Shown: piece by piece, positions 33,462 to 41,573 of the stretch
How the letters are laid out: the number at the start of each line of letters is the position of its first letter
How positions within the stretch are numbered: position 1 is the first letter of the stretch
Assembly: GCF_043643765.1 (NCBI RefSeq)
Contig: NZ_JBHZSP010000005.1
Coordinates: 1-64,000, forward strand
From: Marinomonas posidonica_A
GTDB taxonomy: Bacteria > Pseudomonadota > Gammaproteobacteria > Pseudomonadales > Marinomonadaceae
Direction of reading: 5' to 3'
Length of the DNA: 64,000 nucleotides
Position numbers and translations under genes: made by a program
Notes under the pieces: generated by a model
What the model was told of the DNA's origin: nothing
What the model saw: the letters and a program-made list of their open reading frames with translations, nothing else
Databases searched by the model: none

Positions 33462-35552
33462 CTAGCGAGTAAACGAGGGGGCGTGACCCGCATCAACATT
33501 TAGTATGTTGCCCGTCGATTTGGCAGAAGCATCCGAGGCAAAGAAGTAGATAGCCTCGGCAATGTCTTCTGGCAGCACATTCAGTTTCAACATACTGCGT
33601 TGACGATAATGCTCTTCCAAATCGTCGGTAGACAGTTGGTAAGCACTGGCTCTTTCTTCTTTCCATTTTCCTGTCCAGATTTTTGAACCGCGTAGAACCG
33701 CGTCTGGATTCACCACATTAGATCGAATGCCAAGCGGTGCTCCTTCCAGAGCAACACATCGAGACAGCTGGATCTCGGCGGCTTTAGCCACACAATAAGC
33801 GCTAGCATTGGCAGACGCAACCAAACCATTTTTACTGGCGATAAACACCATGTTGCCGCCCATGTTTTGTTGTTTAAGCAAGGTAAACGCCTCACGTGCA
33901 ACCAAGAAGTACCCTGTCGATAAGATGCTTTGATTTTTATTCCAAAGTTCAATTGAGGTTTCATCTAAAGGAGCAGAAGAGGCAATGCCCGCATTAGAGA
34001 CCACTATGTCCAAGCCACCAAAGGCCACAGCGCAATGTTTGATCGCATGAATGACGTCGTCTTCATTGGTGACATCCATCTTTATGCTTGACGCACAATC
34101 TACTCCGAATTCATTGTTTAGTTCGTTTTTGGCAACCGTCAATGCTTCTTCATCAATGTCCATAAGTACGATATTGGCACCTTCTGTTGCGAGGCGTTTT
34201 GCGGTCGCCAGACCAATGCCGCCAGCACCACCAGTGACCAAAGCTATGTGACCTGCGAGAGATTTGGGTTTTGGCATGCGCTGCAGTTTGGCTTCTTCTA
34301 ATAGCCAATATTCGATATCAAAGGCTTCTTGTTCTGGTAAGCCAACATATTCGCTCACACTGTCTGCGCCGCGCATCACATTGATGGCATTCACGTAAAA
34401 CTCACCAGCAATTCGTGCCGTGGCTTTGTCTTTTGCAAAGGACAACATGCCAACCCCTGGGATCAAATAAATGATAGGGTTTGGGTCACGCATAGCCGGG
34501 CTGTTTTCTCGTTTACAGCGTTGGTAGTAACCCGCGTAATCGTCGCGGTATTCAGCAAGACTTTGGTCTAATGATCCGATGACTTCATCAAGGTTGTCTT
34601 TCTGTGGATCATAAGCCACTACAAAAGGACGAATTTTGGTACGTAAAAAATGATCTGGACAAGATGTGCCTAATTTTGCAAGACGATTCAACTCCATAGA
34701 ATTAACGAATTGCAGCACTTCTTCGGACGCATTGAAGTGACCAATTTGTCGTTGTTTTTCACTGGTTTTACCGCGAATCAATGGCATTAAGCGAGAAACA
34801 ATTTGGCGACGCTTGTCCTCGGCTAAGGTCGTAAATCGTTCGCCACCAAATGCGGCTTTGCCAGCACTTTGTTGTTCCAACCACGTTTGTGCTTTGTTAA
34901 TAATGTTCAACGAGTTGAGGTAACACTCTTTATTGTCATTAGCCCAAGTAAATAGCCCGTGACTTTCAAGTACCACACCTTTTAAATGTGGATTCTCGGT
35001 GGCTATTTTATGTAAATCCATGCCTAGCTGGAATCCAGGACGACGCCAAGGAAGCCAACCAATCTCACCATTAAAGATGTCTTCTGTGAGTTGCTGGCTG
35101 TTTTTGCTTGCAGCAATGGCAATTACCGCATCTGGATGCAGGTGGTCAACATGAAGATAGGGTAAATAGGCATGTAGAGGCGTATCGATACTGGCCGCTC
35201 TGCTATTCAGGTTGAATGTACAATGGGGAAGATAAGTGACCATTTCGTCTTCAAACTCAATACCACGATAAAGTGGTAAAAGCTGATTCAGTTTATCCAA
35301 ATAAAGCGTTGAAAACCCTTCTAGTCCCATGGAGCCAATATCGCCCCCAGAGCCTTTTACCCACAAAACGGTGGTTGTTTGCCCTGTCAGTGGGTCATTC
35401 ATTTGAAGTTTGGCTGAGGTATTGCCGCCACCGTAATTCGTCACGCGCATGTCAGAACCAAGCAAGTTTGATCGATATTGCAATAACTCTGGCTCAGACA
35501 TCAGGGACGCATCCGCATCGTTCCAAAGATTGGCTAGTAAAGTAGTAGACAT
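33462..35552 (-). CDS. rhaD: Bifunctional rhamnulose-1-P aldolase / lactaldehyde dehydrogenase
   Basis: 696 residues with two domains. Residues 1-430 are a class II aldolase (YGGGNTSAKL, HDxDHLHPDAVIAIAAS-like metal-site region LHVDHLHPDAV, ESHGLFTWA). Residues 435-696 are a short-chain dehydrogenase with ALVTGGAGGIGLATAKRLA-type nucleotide loop, SNAGIASSAPLDE and the YCVAKAAE Tyr-x-x-x-Lys. In this fused family (RhaD of rhizobia, RhaEW elsewhere) rhamnulose-1-P is split to DHAP and L-lactaldehyde, and the second domain oxidises lactaldehyde to lactate. Divergent from the DeoR regulator. Confidence 0.93.
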   Translation of the reverse strand: MSTTLLANLWNDADASLMSEPELLQYRSNLLGSDMRVTNYGGGNTSAKLQMNDPLTGQTTTVLWVKGSGGDIGSMGLEGFSTLYLDKLNQLLPLYRGIEFEDEMVTYLPHCTFNLNSRAASIDTPLHAYLPYLHVDHLHPDAVIAIAASKNSQQLTEDIFNGEIGWLPWRRPGFQLGMDLHKIATENPHLKGVVLESHGLFTWANDNKECYLNSLNIINKAQTWLEQQSAGKAAFGGERFTTLAEDKRRQIVSRLMPLIRGKTSEKQRQIGHFNASEEVLQFVNSMELNRLAKLGTSCPDHFLRTKIRPFVVAYDPQKDNLDEVIGSLDQSLAEYRDDYAGYYQRCKRENSPAMRDPNPIIYLIPGVGMLSFAKDKATARIAGEFYVNAINVMRGADSVSEYVGLPEQEAFDIEYWLLEEAKLQRMPKPKSLAGHIALVTGGAGGIGLATAKRLATEGANIVLMDIDEEALTVAKNELNNEFGVDCASSIKMDVTNEDDVIHAIKHCAVAFGGLDIVVSNAGIASSAPLDETSIELWNKNQSILSTGYFLVAREAFTLLKQQNMGGNMVFIASKNGLVASANASAYCVAKAAEIQLSRCVALEGAPLGIRSNVVNPDAVLRGSKIWTGKWKEERASAYQLSTDDLEEHYRQRSMLKLNVLPEDIAEAIYFFASDASAKSTGNILNVDAGHAPSFTR

Positions 35553-35693
35553 GGTTTAACCTCAAGTATTGTCTCGTTCATTGGCCTAGAGTTCTGTTCG
35601 AATAGGCGGATAAAACGCAGACTTAAATTTTATTTTTGTTATGCACAACCAGCGGGTTAGAATGATCGATAGCTTTCATACTAAAACAAAACC

Positions 35694-35757
35694 AATCATT
35701 TTCAAGCATTTTTTATCTTTTTTGTAATTCTATGATTAAATTTGCTTGATAATGATT
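35694..35757. promoter_or_regulatory. rhaR: Inverted repeat in rhaD/rhaR promoter, candidate operator
   Basis: AATCATTTTCAAGCA (35694-35708) and TGCTTGATAATGATT (35743-35757) are inverted copies with 14 of 15 matches, 34 bases apart. Further ATGATT-like half-sites lie at 35732 and 35752. It is centred in the divergent rhaD/rhaR control region and is the best candidate binding site of the DeoR-type regulator. Confidence 0.6.
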
Positions 35758-35791
35758 GAAAATTAATTATATTGAATATCGAGGATGATCA

Positions 35792-36574
35792 ATGCACGAA
35801 ATTGAAAGGCACAGAGTTATCCTGTCAGAAGTAGAAGCTCGACCCATTGTGACGGTGACGCACCTAGCGGATGTGTTAGGCGCCTCCGAAGCCACAGTGC
35901 GAAGGGACATTGCTTCTCTAGATCAGGAAGGAAAGTTGCGACGAGTGCGAGGAGGGGCTGAGGCCATCAACCCACCTTCGGATGTCAGTTTGCTTGGACG
36001 ACCATATTCAGTCAGTCAAACGATGAATATGGATGTAAAGCGGAGCATAGCAAAAGCGGCCGTAGAATTATTGTCGGACAATATGTCGATTATGATCAGT
36101 GGTGGCACAACCACTGCGGCTATGTCTGAATATATGCGCAGCTTGAAGTTACAGGTGCTGACGAACTCGTTTTCGATTGCGGATCAGTTGATAAAAAAGA
36201 GCAAATGCAGCGTCACGGTGCCGAGTGGCAAAATTCACCGGGAACAGAACATCATTCTGAGTCCGTTTCCGAGTGATATTTCCAATCATGCCTACGCAGA
36301 CATTCTTTTTATCGGTGCATACGGAGTAAATTCTCATGGCGTAATGGAGACAGATCCACAAATCGTACAAGCGGTAATGAAATTGATAAATCGAGCCGAT
36401 CAGCGGGTGCTTTTGGTCGATAGTTCAAAGTTTCAAAACCGATCAAGTATGGTCATTTGTCCTCTGTCTCAAATAGACATTGTCATTACAGACGATGGTA
36501 TAGATAACAAGAGTAAAGAAGTGGTTCAATCGGCAGGTTGTCGTTTGATCATAGTGGAAAAACAAAAACAATAA
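35792..36574 (+). CDS. rhaR: DeoR-family regulator RhaR
   Basis: 260 residues. N-terminal helix-turn-helix with VTVTHLADVLGASEATVRRDIASLDQEGKLRRVRGGA (about 19-55), the DeoR signature, then a sugar-phosphate isomerase-like sensor domain with ISGGTTTAAM and LVDSSKFQNRS. It probably represses both rha operons until a phosphorylated rhamnose intermediate accumulates. The start follows GAGGATGATCA. First gene of rhaR-S-T-P-Q-UK. Confidence 0.9.
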   Translation: MHEIERHRVILSEVEARPIVTVTHLADVLGASEATVRRDIASLDQEGKLRRVRGGAEAINPPSDVSLLGRPYSVSQTMNMDVKRSIAKAAVELLSDNMSIMISGGTTTAAMSEYMRSLKLQVLTNSFSIADQLIKKSKCSVTVPSGKIHREQNIILSPFPSDISNHAYADILFIGAYGVNSHGVMETDPQIVQAVMKLINRADQRVLLVDSSKFQNRSSMVICPLSQIDIVITDDGIDNKSKEVVQSAGCRLIIVEKQKQ

Positions 36575-36636
36575 ACCGCGTCTCATGCTTGGCAATATCT
36601 GATTGTGTGGTGATGAGCGCGCTCTTGGAGATAATT

Positions 36637-37629
36637 ATGAAAACGAAACTCATCACTGTGTTGCTGGCTTGTGCTACTTTATTTACTTCTGGTGCGTACG
36701 CTGCTGATCAGGTTCGCGTGGCACTCTTAGTAAAGGCTTTGGGGATTGGCTTTTTTGAAGCGGCCTATCGTGGCGCGGAAGAGGCCAGCAAAGAGCTGGG
36801 AGAGGTTAAAATTATATACACGGGCCCAACGTCAACTACGGCGGAAGGCCAGATTGAAATCATCAACTCTTTAATCGCTCAACGTGTTGATGCCATTGCA
36901 GTGTCAGCAAACGATGCTGATGCTTTAGTACCTTCCCTAAGAAAAGCGCAACAACGTGGTATAAAGGTCATTTCTTGGGATTCAGGTGTCGGTAAAGCTG
37001 GTCGACAAATCCATCTAAACCCTTCTAGTAACAGCTTGATTGGCGAAATGAATGTACAGCTTGCTGCCGATGCCATTAAAGCCAAAGGCAAATCTTCTGG
37101 CACTTTCGCTATCTTAAGTGCGACACCCACTTCGACTAATCAGAATATCTGGATTGGCGAAATGAAAAAATCTCTTAGCAAATTCCCTAATTTAACCTTG
37201 GTTGATACCGTTTATGGTGATGACTTGGCGGATAAAAGTTTTCGTGAAGCAACTGCTTTGATTAAAAATCATCCTGACCTAGACGTCATTGTAGCACCTA
37301 CCACAGTAGGTATCTTGGCGGCAGCACAAGCCGTGAGTGACATGGGATTGACGGGGAAAGTCTATGTCACAGGCTTAGGTTTACCGTCTGAACTAGCGGG
37401 TCATGTACACAGCGGAGCGATTCACAGTTTTGCGATTTGGAACCCAATTGACCTGGGTTACTCAGCGACTATGCTGGCTTATAACCTAGTGAAAGGCAAA
37501 GGCAGTAAAACCGAAGTGCCAATGGGGCGTATGGGAACACTGGAAGTCGACAGCAATGGTGACGGCGCAATGGCCAAACCTTTTGTTTACGACGCGTCTA
37601 ACGTTGATCAATTCTCTTCTATTTTTTAG
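36637..37629 (+). CDS. rhaS: Rhamnose ABC transporter periplasmic binding protein RhaS
   Basis: 330 residues with a signal peptide (MKTKLITVLLACATLFTSGAYA) and a ribose-binding-protein-like fold (VALLVKALGIGFFEAAYRGAEEA, IDAIAVSANDADALVPSLRKAQ-like hinge, VISWDSGVG). It matches the RhaS class of rhamnose-binding proteins by context and length. The start at 36637 has TTGGAG upstream; the longer frame to 36538 overlaps rhaR and is rejected. A repeat array separates it from rhaT. Confidence 0.9.
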   Translation: MKTKLITVLLACATLFTSGAYAADQVRVALLVKALGIGFFEAAYRGAEEASKELGEVKIIYTGPTSTTAEGQIEIINSLIAQRVDAIAVSANDADALVPSLRKAQQRGIKVISWDSGVGKAGRQIHLNPSSNSLIGEMNVQLAADAIKAKGKSSGTFAILSATPTSTNQNIWIGEMKKSLSKFPNLTLVDTVYGDDLADKSFREATALIKNHPDLDVIVAPTTVGILAAAQAVSDMGLTGKVYVTGLGLPSELAGHVHSGAIHSFAIWNPIDLGYSATMLAYNLVKGKGSKTEVPMGRMGTLEVDSNGDGAMAKPFVYDASNVDQFSSIF

Positions 37630-37639
37630 TTAGCATTAA

Positions 37640-37975
37640 ACGCCTTTCCAGCCTCCCTTAGTAGCGGGAGGGGCTAAGGGCTTTTGTTTCTTCCATCTAC
37701 TTCATGGGGGAGAGATCGGATAGGTTTTAGAGCAGACCCCCTCCCAGCCTCCCCCTTAGCAAGGGGAGGAGCTAAGGGCTTTTGTTTCTTCCATCTATTT
37801 CATGGGGGAGAGATCGGATAGGGTTTTAGAGCAGACCCCCTCCCAGCCTCCCCCTTAGCAGGGGGAGGGGCTAAGTGCTTTTGTTTCTTCCTCTTACTTT
37901 AAGGGGGAGGGGCTAAGTGCTTTTGTACCTTCCCCTTACTTCAAGGGGAAGGCTAGGATGGGGTTTTATCTCATT
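37640..37975. repeat. Repeat array A, inside the rhaS-rhaT junction
   Basis: The 384 bases between rhaS and rhaT hold three tandem units starting near 37649, 37745 and 37844 (steps of 96 and 99 bases). Each has a GC-rich palindrome such as CCTCCCCCTTAGCAGGGGGAGG, then CTAAGGGCTTTTGTTTC, and in the first two a copy of GGGGGAGAGATCGGATAGG. The last unit ends with CTTCCCCTTACTTCAAGG and GGAAGGCTAGGATGGGG, the same sub-family as the array at 60.1 kb. The array lies within an operon, between the binding protein and its ATPase. Confidence 0.9.
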
Positions 37976-38013
37976 TGATAATGTCATAATGAATAACAAT
38001 AAGAGCAGCCGTT

Positions 38014-39528
38014 ATGAACGATGCAATGTTTAGTCTGAAAAAGGTGAGTAAGGTCTTTCCTGGTGTGAAAGCACTGGACGGTGTTGATCTTCACCTTTAT
38101 CCCGGTCAAGTTACCGCATTGATTGGTGAAAATGGTGCGGGTAAATCGACCCTGGTGAAAACTATGACAGGCATTTATCAGCCTGATGGTGGGGAGATTA
38201 TCTTCAACGGCCGGCCTGTACAGTTTCATTCACCTCATGATTCTCATGCTTTGGGCATTACAGCGATCCATCAAGAAACCGTCTTATTTGATGACCTGAC
38301 CGTGGCGGAGAATATCTTCCTTGGTAATTACCCCATGAAAAAAAGGGGGCTAACTCGATATCTTTCTATCGATTGGTCGACCATGGTGACGCGATCCCAA
38401 GAGATATTGTCGTCCATTAAAGCGGACATGGATCCGAATCAAATTCTACGAGAACTCAGCATTGGTCAAAAGCACATGGTGGGGATTGCACGTGCTTTGT
38501 CGATTGATGCCAAAGTGGTGATCTTAGATGAGCCAACAGCGGCCTTGTCTCACCATGAAATTCAAGAATTGTATGAACTCGTGAATACCCTAAAAAAACA
38601 AGGGAAAGCGATACTCTTTATCACTCATAAATTTGATGAAATTTTTACCTTGGCGGATCGATATACGGTATTTCGTGATGGTTGTTACGTTGCGGAAGGT
38701 CTCATTAAGGATACTAATGAAGCGGCCTTAGTCGAGATGATGGTAGCCCGAAGTATTGAAGCCACTTATCCAAAAAAAGCGGTAGAGATAGGCGAGACAT
38801 TGCTAGAAGTGAGTCATTTTTGTCACGCCACTGAATTCGACAACATCAGTTTCAGTTTGAAAAAAGGCGAAATTCTTGGTGTTTATGGTCTAGTGGGGTC
38901 TGGTCGAACTGAAGTAATGCAAGCCTTGTTTGGTACCACTCAGTCTATCACTGGTACGGTCAAAATGAACGGAAAAAAAGTGACCATTCACTCACCTAAA
39001 GAGGCTATAGATAACGGTATTGTGTATGTGCCAGAAGAGCGACAGAAGCAAGGTGTCGTGCTGGAGTTGCCTATTTATCAGAACGTCAGTTTGCCGCAGA
39101 TGAAAAGCCTAGTGAAACAAGGGCAAATAGATCAAGAAAGTGAGATGCGCTTGGCTCGTCAATATTGTGAGCGTTTACAAGTGAAAGCCTCTAGCTGGAA
39201 TGAAAAAGTCATGAATTTATCTGGTGGGAATCAACAAAAGGTGGTGATTGCCAAATGGCTTGCGACGAACCCTAAAGTCATCATTCTTGATGAACCAACC
39301 AAAGGGATTGATATTGGCTCGAAAGCTGCCGTACATGAATTCATGTCTGAGCTGGTAGAAGCAGGCTTGTCGGTGATTATGGTGTCGTCCGAATTGCCAG
39401 AAATTTTGGGCATGTCAGACCGTATTTTGGTCATGAACGAAGGTTTAATGGTTGGTGAATTGTCACGGCTGGACGCCACACCGGAAAAAGTAGTTTCCTT
39501 AGCAACCGGAGGTAGTCTGGCATGTTAA
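38014..39528 (+). CDS. rhaT: Rhamnose ABC transporter ATPase RhaT
   Basis: 504 residues with two tandem ATPase domains typical of sugar importers. The first has an intact Walker A (GENGAGKST, about 43), LSIGQKHMVGIARAL and VILDEPTAAL; the second has the usual degenerate Walker A (GLVGSGRTE, about 293) with LSGGNQQKVVIAKWL and VIILDEPTKGID. It powers RhaP/RhaQ. The ribosome site is weak (AAGAGCAG); Met5 is an alternative start. Confidence 0.93.
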   Translation: MNDAMFSLKKVSKVFPGVKALDGVDLHLYPGQVTALIGENGAGKSTLVKTMTGIYQPDGGEIIFNGRPVQFHSPHDSHALGITAIHQETVLFDDLTVAENIFLGNYPMKKRGLTRYLSIDWSTMVTRSQEILSSIKADMDPNQILRELSIGQKHMVGIARALSIDAKVVILDEPTAALSHHEIQELYELVNTLKKQGKAILFITHKFDEIFTLADRYTVFRDGCYVAEGLIKDTNEAALVEMMVARSIEATYPKKAVEIGETLLEVSHFCHATEFDNISFSLKKGEILGVYGLVGSGRTEVMQALFGTTQSITGTVKMNGKKVTIHSPKEAIDNGIVYVPEERQKQGVVLELPIYQNVSLPQMKSLVKQGQIDQESEMRLARQYCERLQVKASSWNEKVMNLSGGNQQKVVIAKWLATNPKVIILDEPTKGIDIGSKAAVHEFMSELVEAGLSVIMVSSELPEILGMSDRILVMNEGLMVGELSRLDATPEKVVSLATGGSLAC

Positions 39529-40529
39529 AGCGTTTTATCTATTCTCGCGAAGGCATATTGAGCCTGATTGTATTGGCGATGTTTTTTAGTGTCGGGGCGA
39601 TTAGTCCAGACTTTATTAGCCTACCGAACAGTATTGGCATTTTTAACGATACCGCCATTCTGATCATGCTGGCGTTAGGTCAAATGCTGGTGATACTGAC
39701 CCGTTGTATTGACCTTTCTGTTGCAGCCAATGTGGCCTTTACTGGTATGCTGGTGGCCATGGTGAATCAGGCATTTCCTGACATCAATATGGCTTTTTTG
39801 ATTCTCCTATCCTTGCTAGTCGGTGCGTTTTTAGGCGCCATCAATGGTTTGTTTGTTTGGTTATTAAAAGTCCCTTCCATAGTCATTACCCTTGGCACCA
39901 TGAGTATTTACCGTGGTGCGACATTTTTGTTGTCGGATGGGGCTTGGGTGAACTCTCACCAAATGAGTGAGTCTTTTATTGGGTTACCACGTTTTGAGAT
40001 TTTGTCGATACCAGTACTGGGCTGGACGGCAATCGTCCTGATTATTCTGGCTTTTTGGACGATGAAATTCAGTGTTTGGGGACGCAATTTCTATGCCGCG
40101 GGCGGTAACCCAATGGCGGCTTTTTATTCAGGGGTGAACGTGGGTAAAGTGCAATTTTACGGTTTTTTAGTGTCTGGCACCTTGGCGGGGTTGTGTGGCT
40201 ATTTTTGGGTCTCACGTTTTGCTGTGGCCTATGTGGATGTGGCAAATGGTTTTGAGCTGCAGGTCATTGCGGCTTGTGTGATAGGTGGCGTCAGTATCGT
40301 TGGTGGGGTAGGTTCCGTTATCGGCTGTGTGATTGGTGCGCTCTTTATTGGTGTAGTAAATAACGCCTTGCCGATTATTGGTGTTTCGCCTTTTTGGCAA
40401 ATGGCCATTTCAGGCACTGTTATCATCATTGCCGTCATTGCGAATGCCTCATCGAATAAAGACAAAGCACGCATTATCTTGCGTAAACCGGATCAAGTTT
40501 CCAGTTCCGTGTCGACACAATCACATTAA
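39522..40529 (+). CDS. rhaP: Rhamnose ABC transporter permease RhaP
   Basis: 335 residues, about ten membrane helices of the ribose/xylose-type permease family (CIDLSVAANVAFTGM, KVPSIVITLGTMSIYRG, VIGGVSIVGGVGSVIGCVIG). It overlaps the rhaT end by 7 bases. It is paired with a second homologous permease 15 bases downstream, giving a heterodimeric channel. Confidence 0.93.
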   Translation: MLKRFIYSREGILSLIVLAMFFSVGAISPDFISLPNSIGIFNDTAILIMLALGQMLVILTRCIDLSVAANVAFTGMLVAMVNQAFPDINMAFLILLSLLVGAFLGAINGLFVWLLKVPSIVITLGTMSIYRGATFLLSDGAWVNSHQMSESFIGLPRFEILSIPVLGWTAIVLIILAFWTMKFSVWGRNFYAAGGNPMAAFYSGVNVGKVQFYGFLVSGTLAGLCGYFWVSRFAVAYVDVANGFELQVIAACVIGGVSIVGGVGSVIGCVIGALFIGVVNNALPIIGVSPFWQMAISGTVIIIAVIANASSNKDKARIILRKPDQVSSSVSTQSH

Positions 40530-40544
40530 AAGAAAGAGATTTTT

Positions 40545-41552
40545 ATGGACACAATAATAAAAAAATCCACTACACCAGATGCCCTTGCAATCAGTAAGTT
40601 ACAAACGCTTTTTCGCTGGGAGACCTTTTTGATTCTGATTGTCTTTCTAGTTTGTGTGATGAATTCATATTTATCACCTTACTTTTTAGACCCATGGAAT
40701 TTGTCAGATGCGACCTTTAACTTTACTGAAAAAGCGTTAATTGCTTTGCCGATGGCGATGTTGATCATTGCCAAAGAAATCGACATTTCTGTGGCAGCCA
40801 TCATCTCACTTTCCAGTACCTTAATGGGCTTAGTGGCTCAGATGGGCGCTCCAGTTTATGCGGTGGCATTCATTGGGATTTTTGTCGGTGCGGTTTGTGG
40901 TTTGTTTAATGGGGTTTTGGTAACGCGATTTAAGATTCCATCCATTGTGGTCACCATCGGCACCATGAGTATGTTTCGAGGAATCAGCTACATACTTCTG
41001 GGTGATCAAGTTGTTCGTGATTACCCAGATGGCTTTGAATTCTTTGGTCAGGGTTATGTGTACTGGGTGTTCTCATTTGAGCTGGTGTTATTTGTTTTGT
41101 TTGCCTTGCTGTTTTATTGGTTGTTGCATCGCACTACCTTTGGCCGTTACACCTACGCGATTGGTAATAACCCGATGGCATCGTATTACTCAGGCATTAA
41201 AGTCGACAAACATCGCTTGATCCTGTTCACCTTGGTGGGCGTGATGTCTGGCATTGCAGCGGTGCTGTTAACGTCTCGTTTAGGCAGTACGCGCCCAAGT
41301 ATCGCAATGGGATGGGAACTGAGCATTATCACTATGGTTGTGTTGGGTGGAGTGAGCATTCTTGGCGGAAGCGGCACCATTGCAGGCGTGGTATTGGCGG
41401 TGATTCTAATGGGACTGGTCACCTTTGGTATGGGCTTACTGAATATTCCAGGCATTGTTATGACGATCATTGTCGGCGTGATGTTGATTGTGGTCGTGAG
41501 TTTACCTGTACTTATTACTCTATATAAACATTCCCTTAAAAATACACAATAA
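40545..41552 (+). CDS. rhaQ: Rhamnose ABC transporter permease RhaQ
   Basis: 335 residues, the same family and length as its upstream neighbour (IAKEIDISVAAIISLSSTLMG, FKIPSIVVTIGTMSMFRGISY, VLGGVSILGGSGTIAGV). The two genes probably arose by duplication. AGAAAGAG precedes the start. The mutarotase-kinase fusion gene follows after 21 bases. Confidence 0.93.
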   Translation: MDTIIKKSTTPDALAISKLQTLFRWETFLILIVFLVCVMNSYLSPYFLDPWNLSDATFNFTEKALIALPMAMLIIAKEIDISVAAIISLSSTLMGLVAQMGAPVYAVAFIGIFVGAVCGLFNGVLVTRFKIPSIVVTIGTMSMFRGISYILLGDQVVRDYPDGFEFFGQGYVYWVFSFELVLFVLFALLFYWLLHRTTFGRYTYAIGNNPMASYYSGIKVDKHRLILFTLVGVMSGIAAVLLTSRLGSTRPSIAMGWELSIITMVVLGGVSILGGSGTIAGVVLAVILMGLVTFGMGLLNIPGIVMTIIVGVMLIVVVSLPVLITLYKHSLKNTQ

Positions 41553-41573
41553 AAATAAAAAGGCATTCGTATT

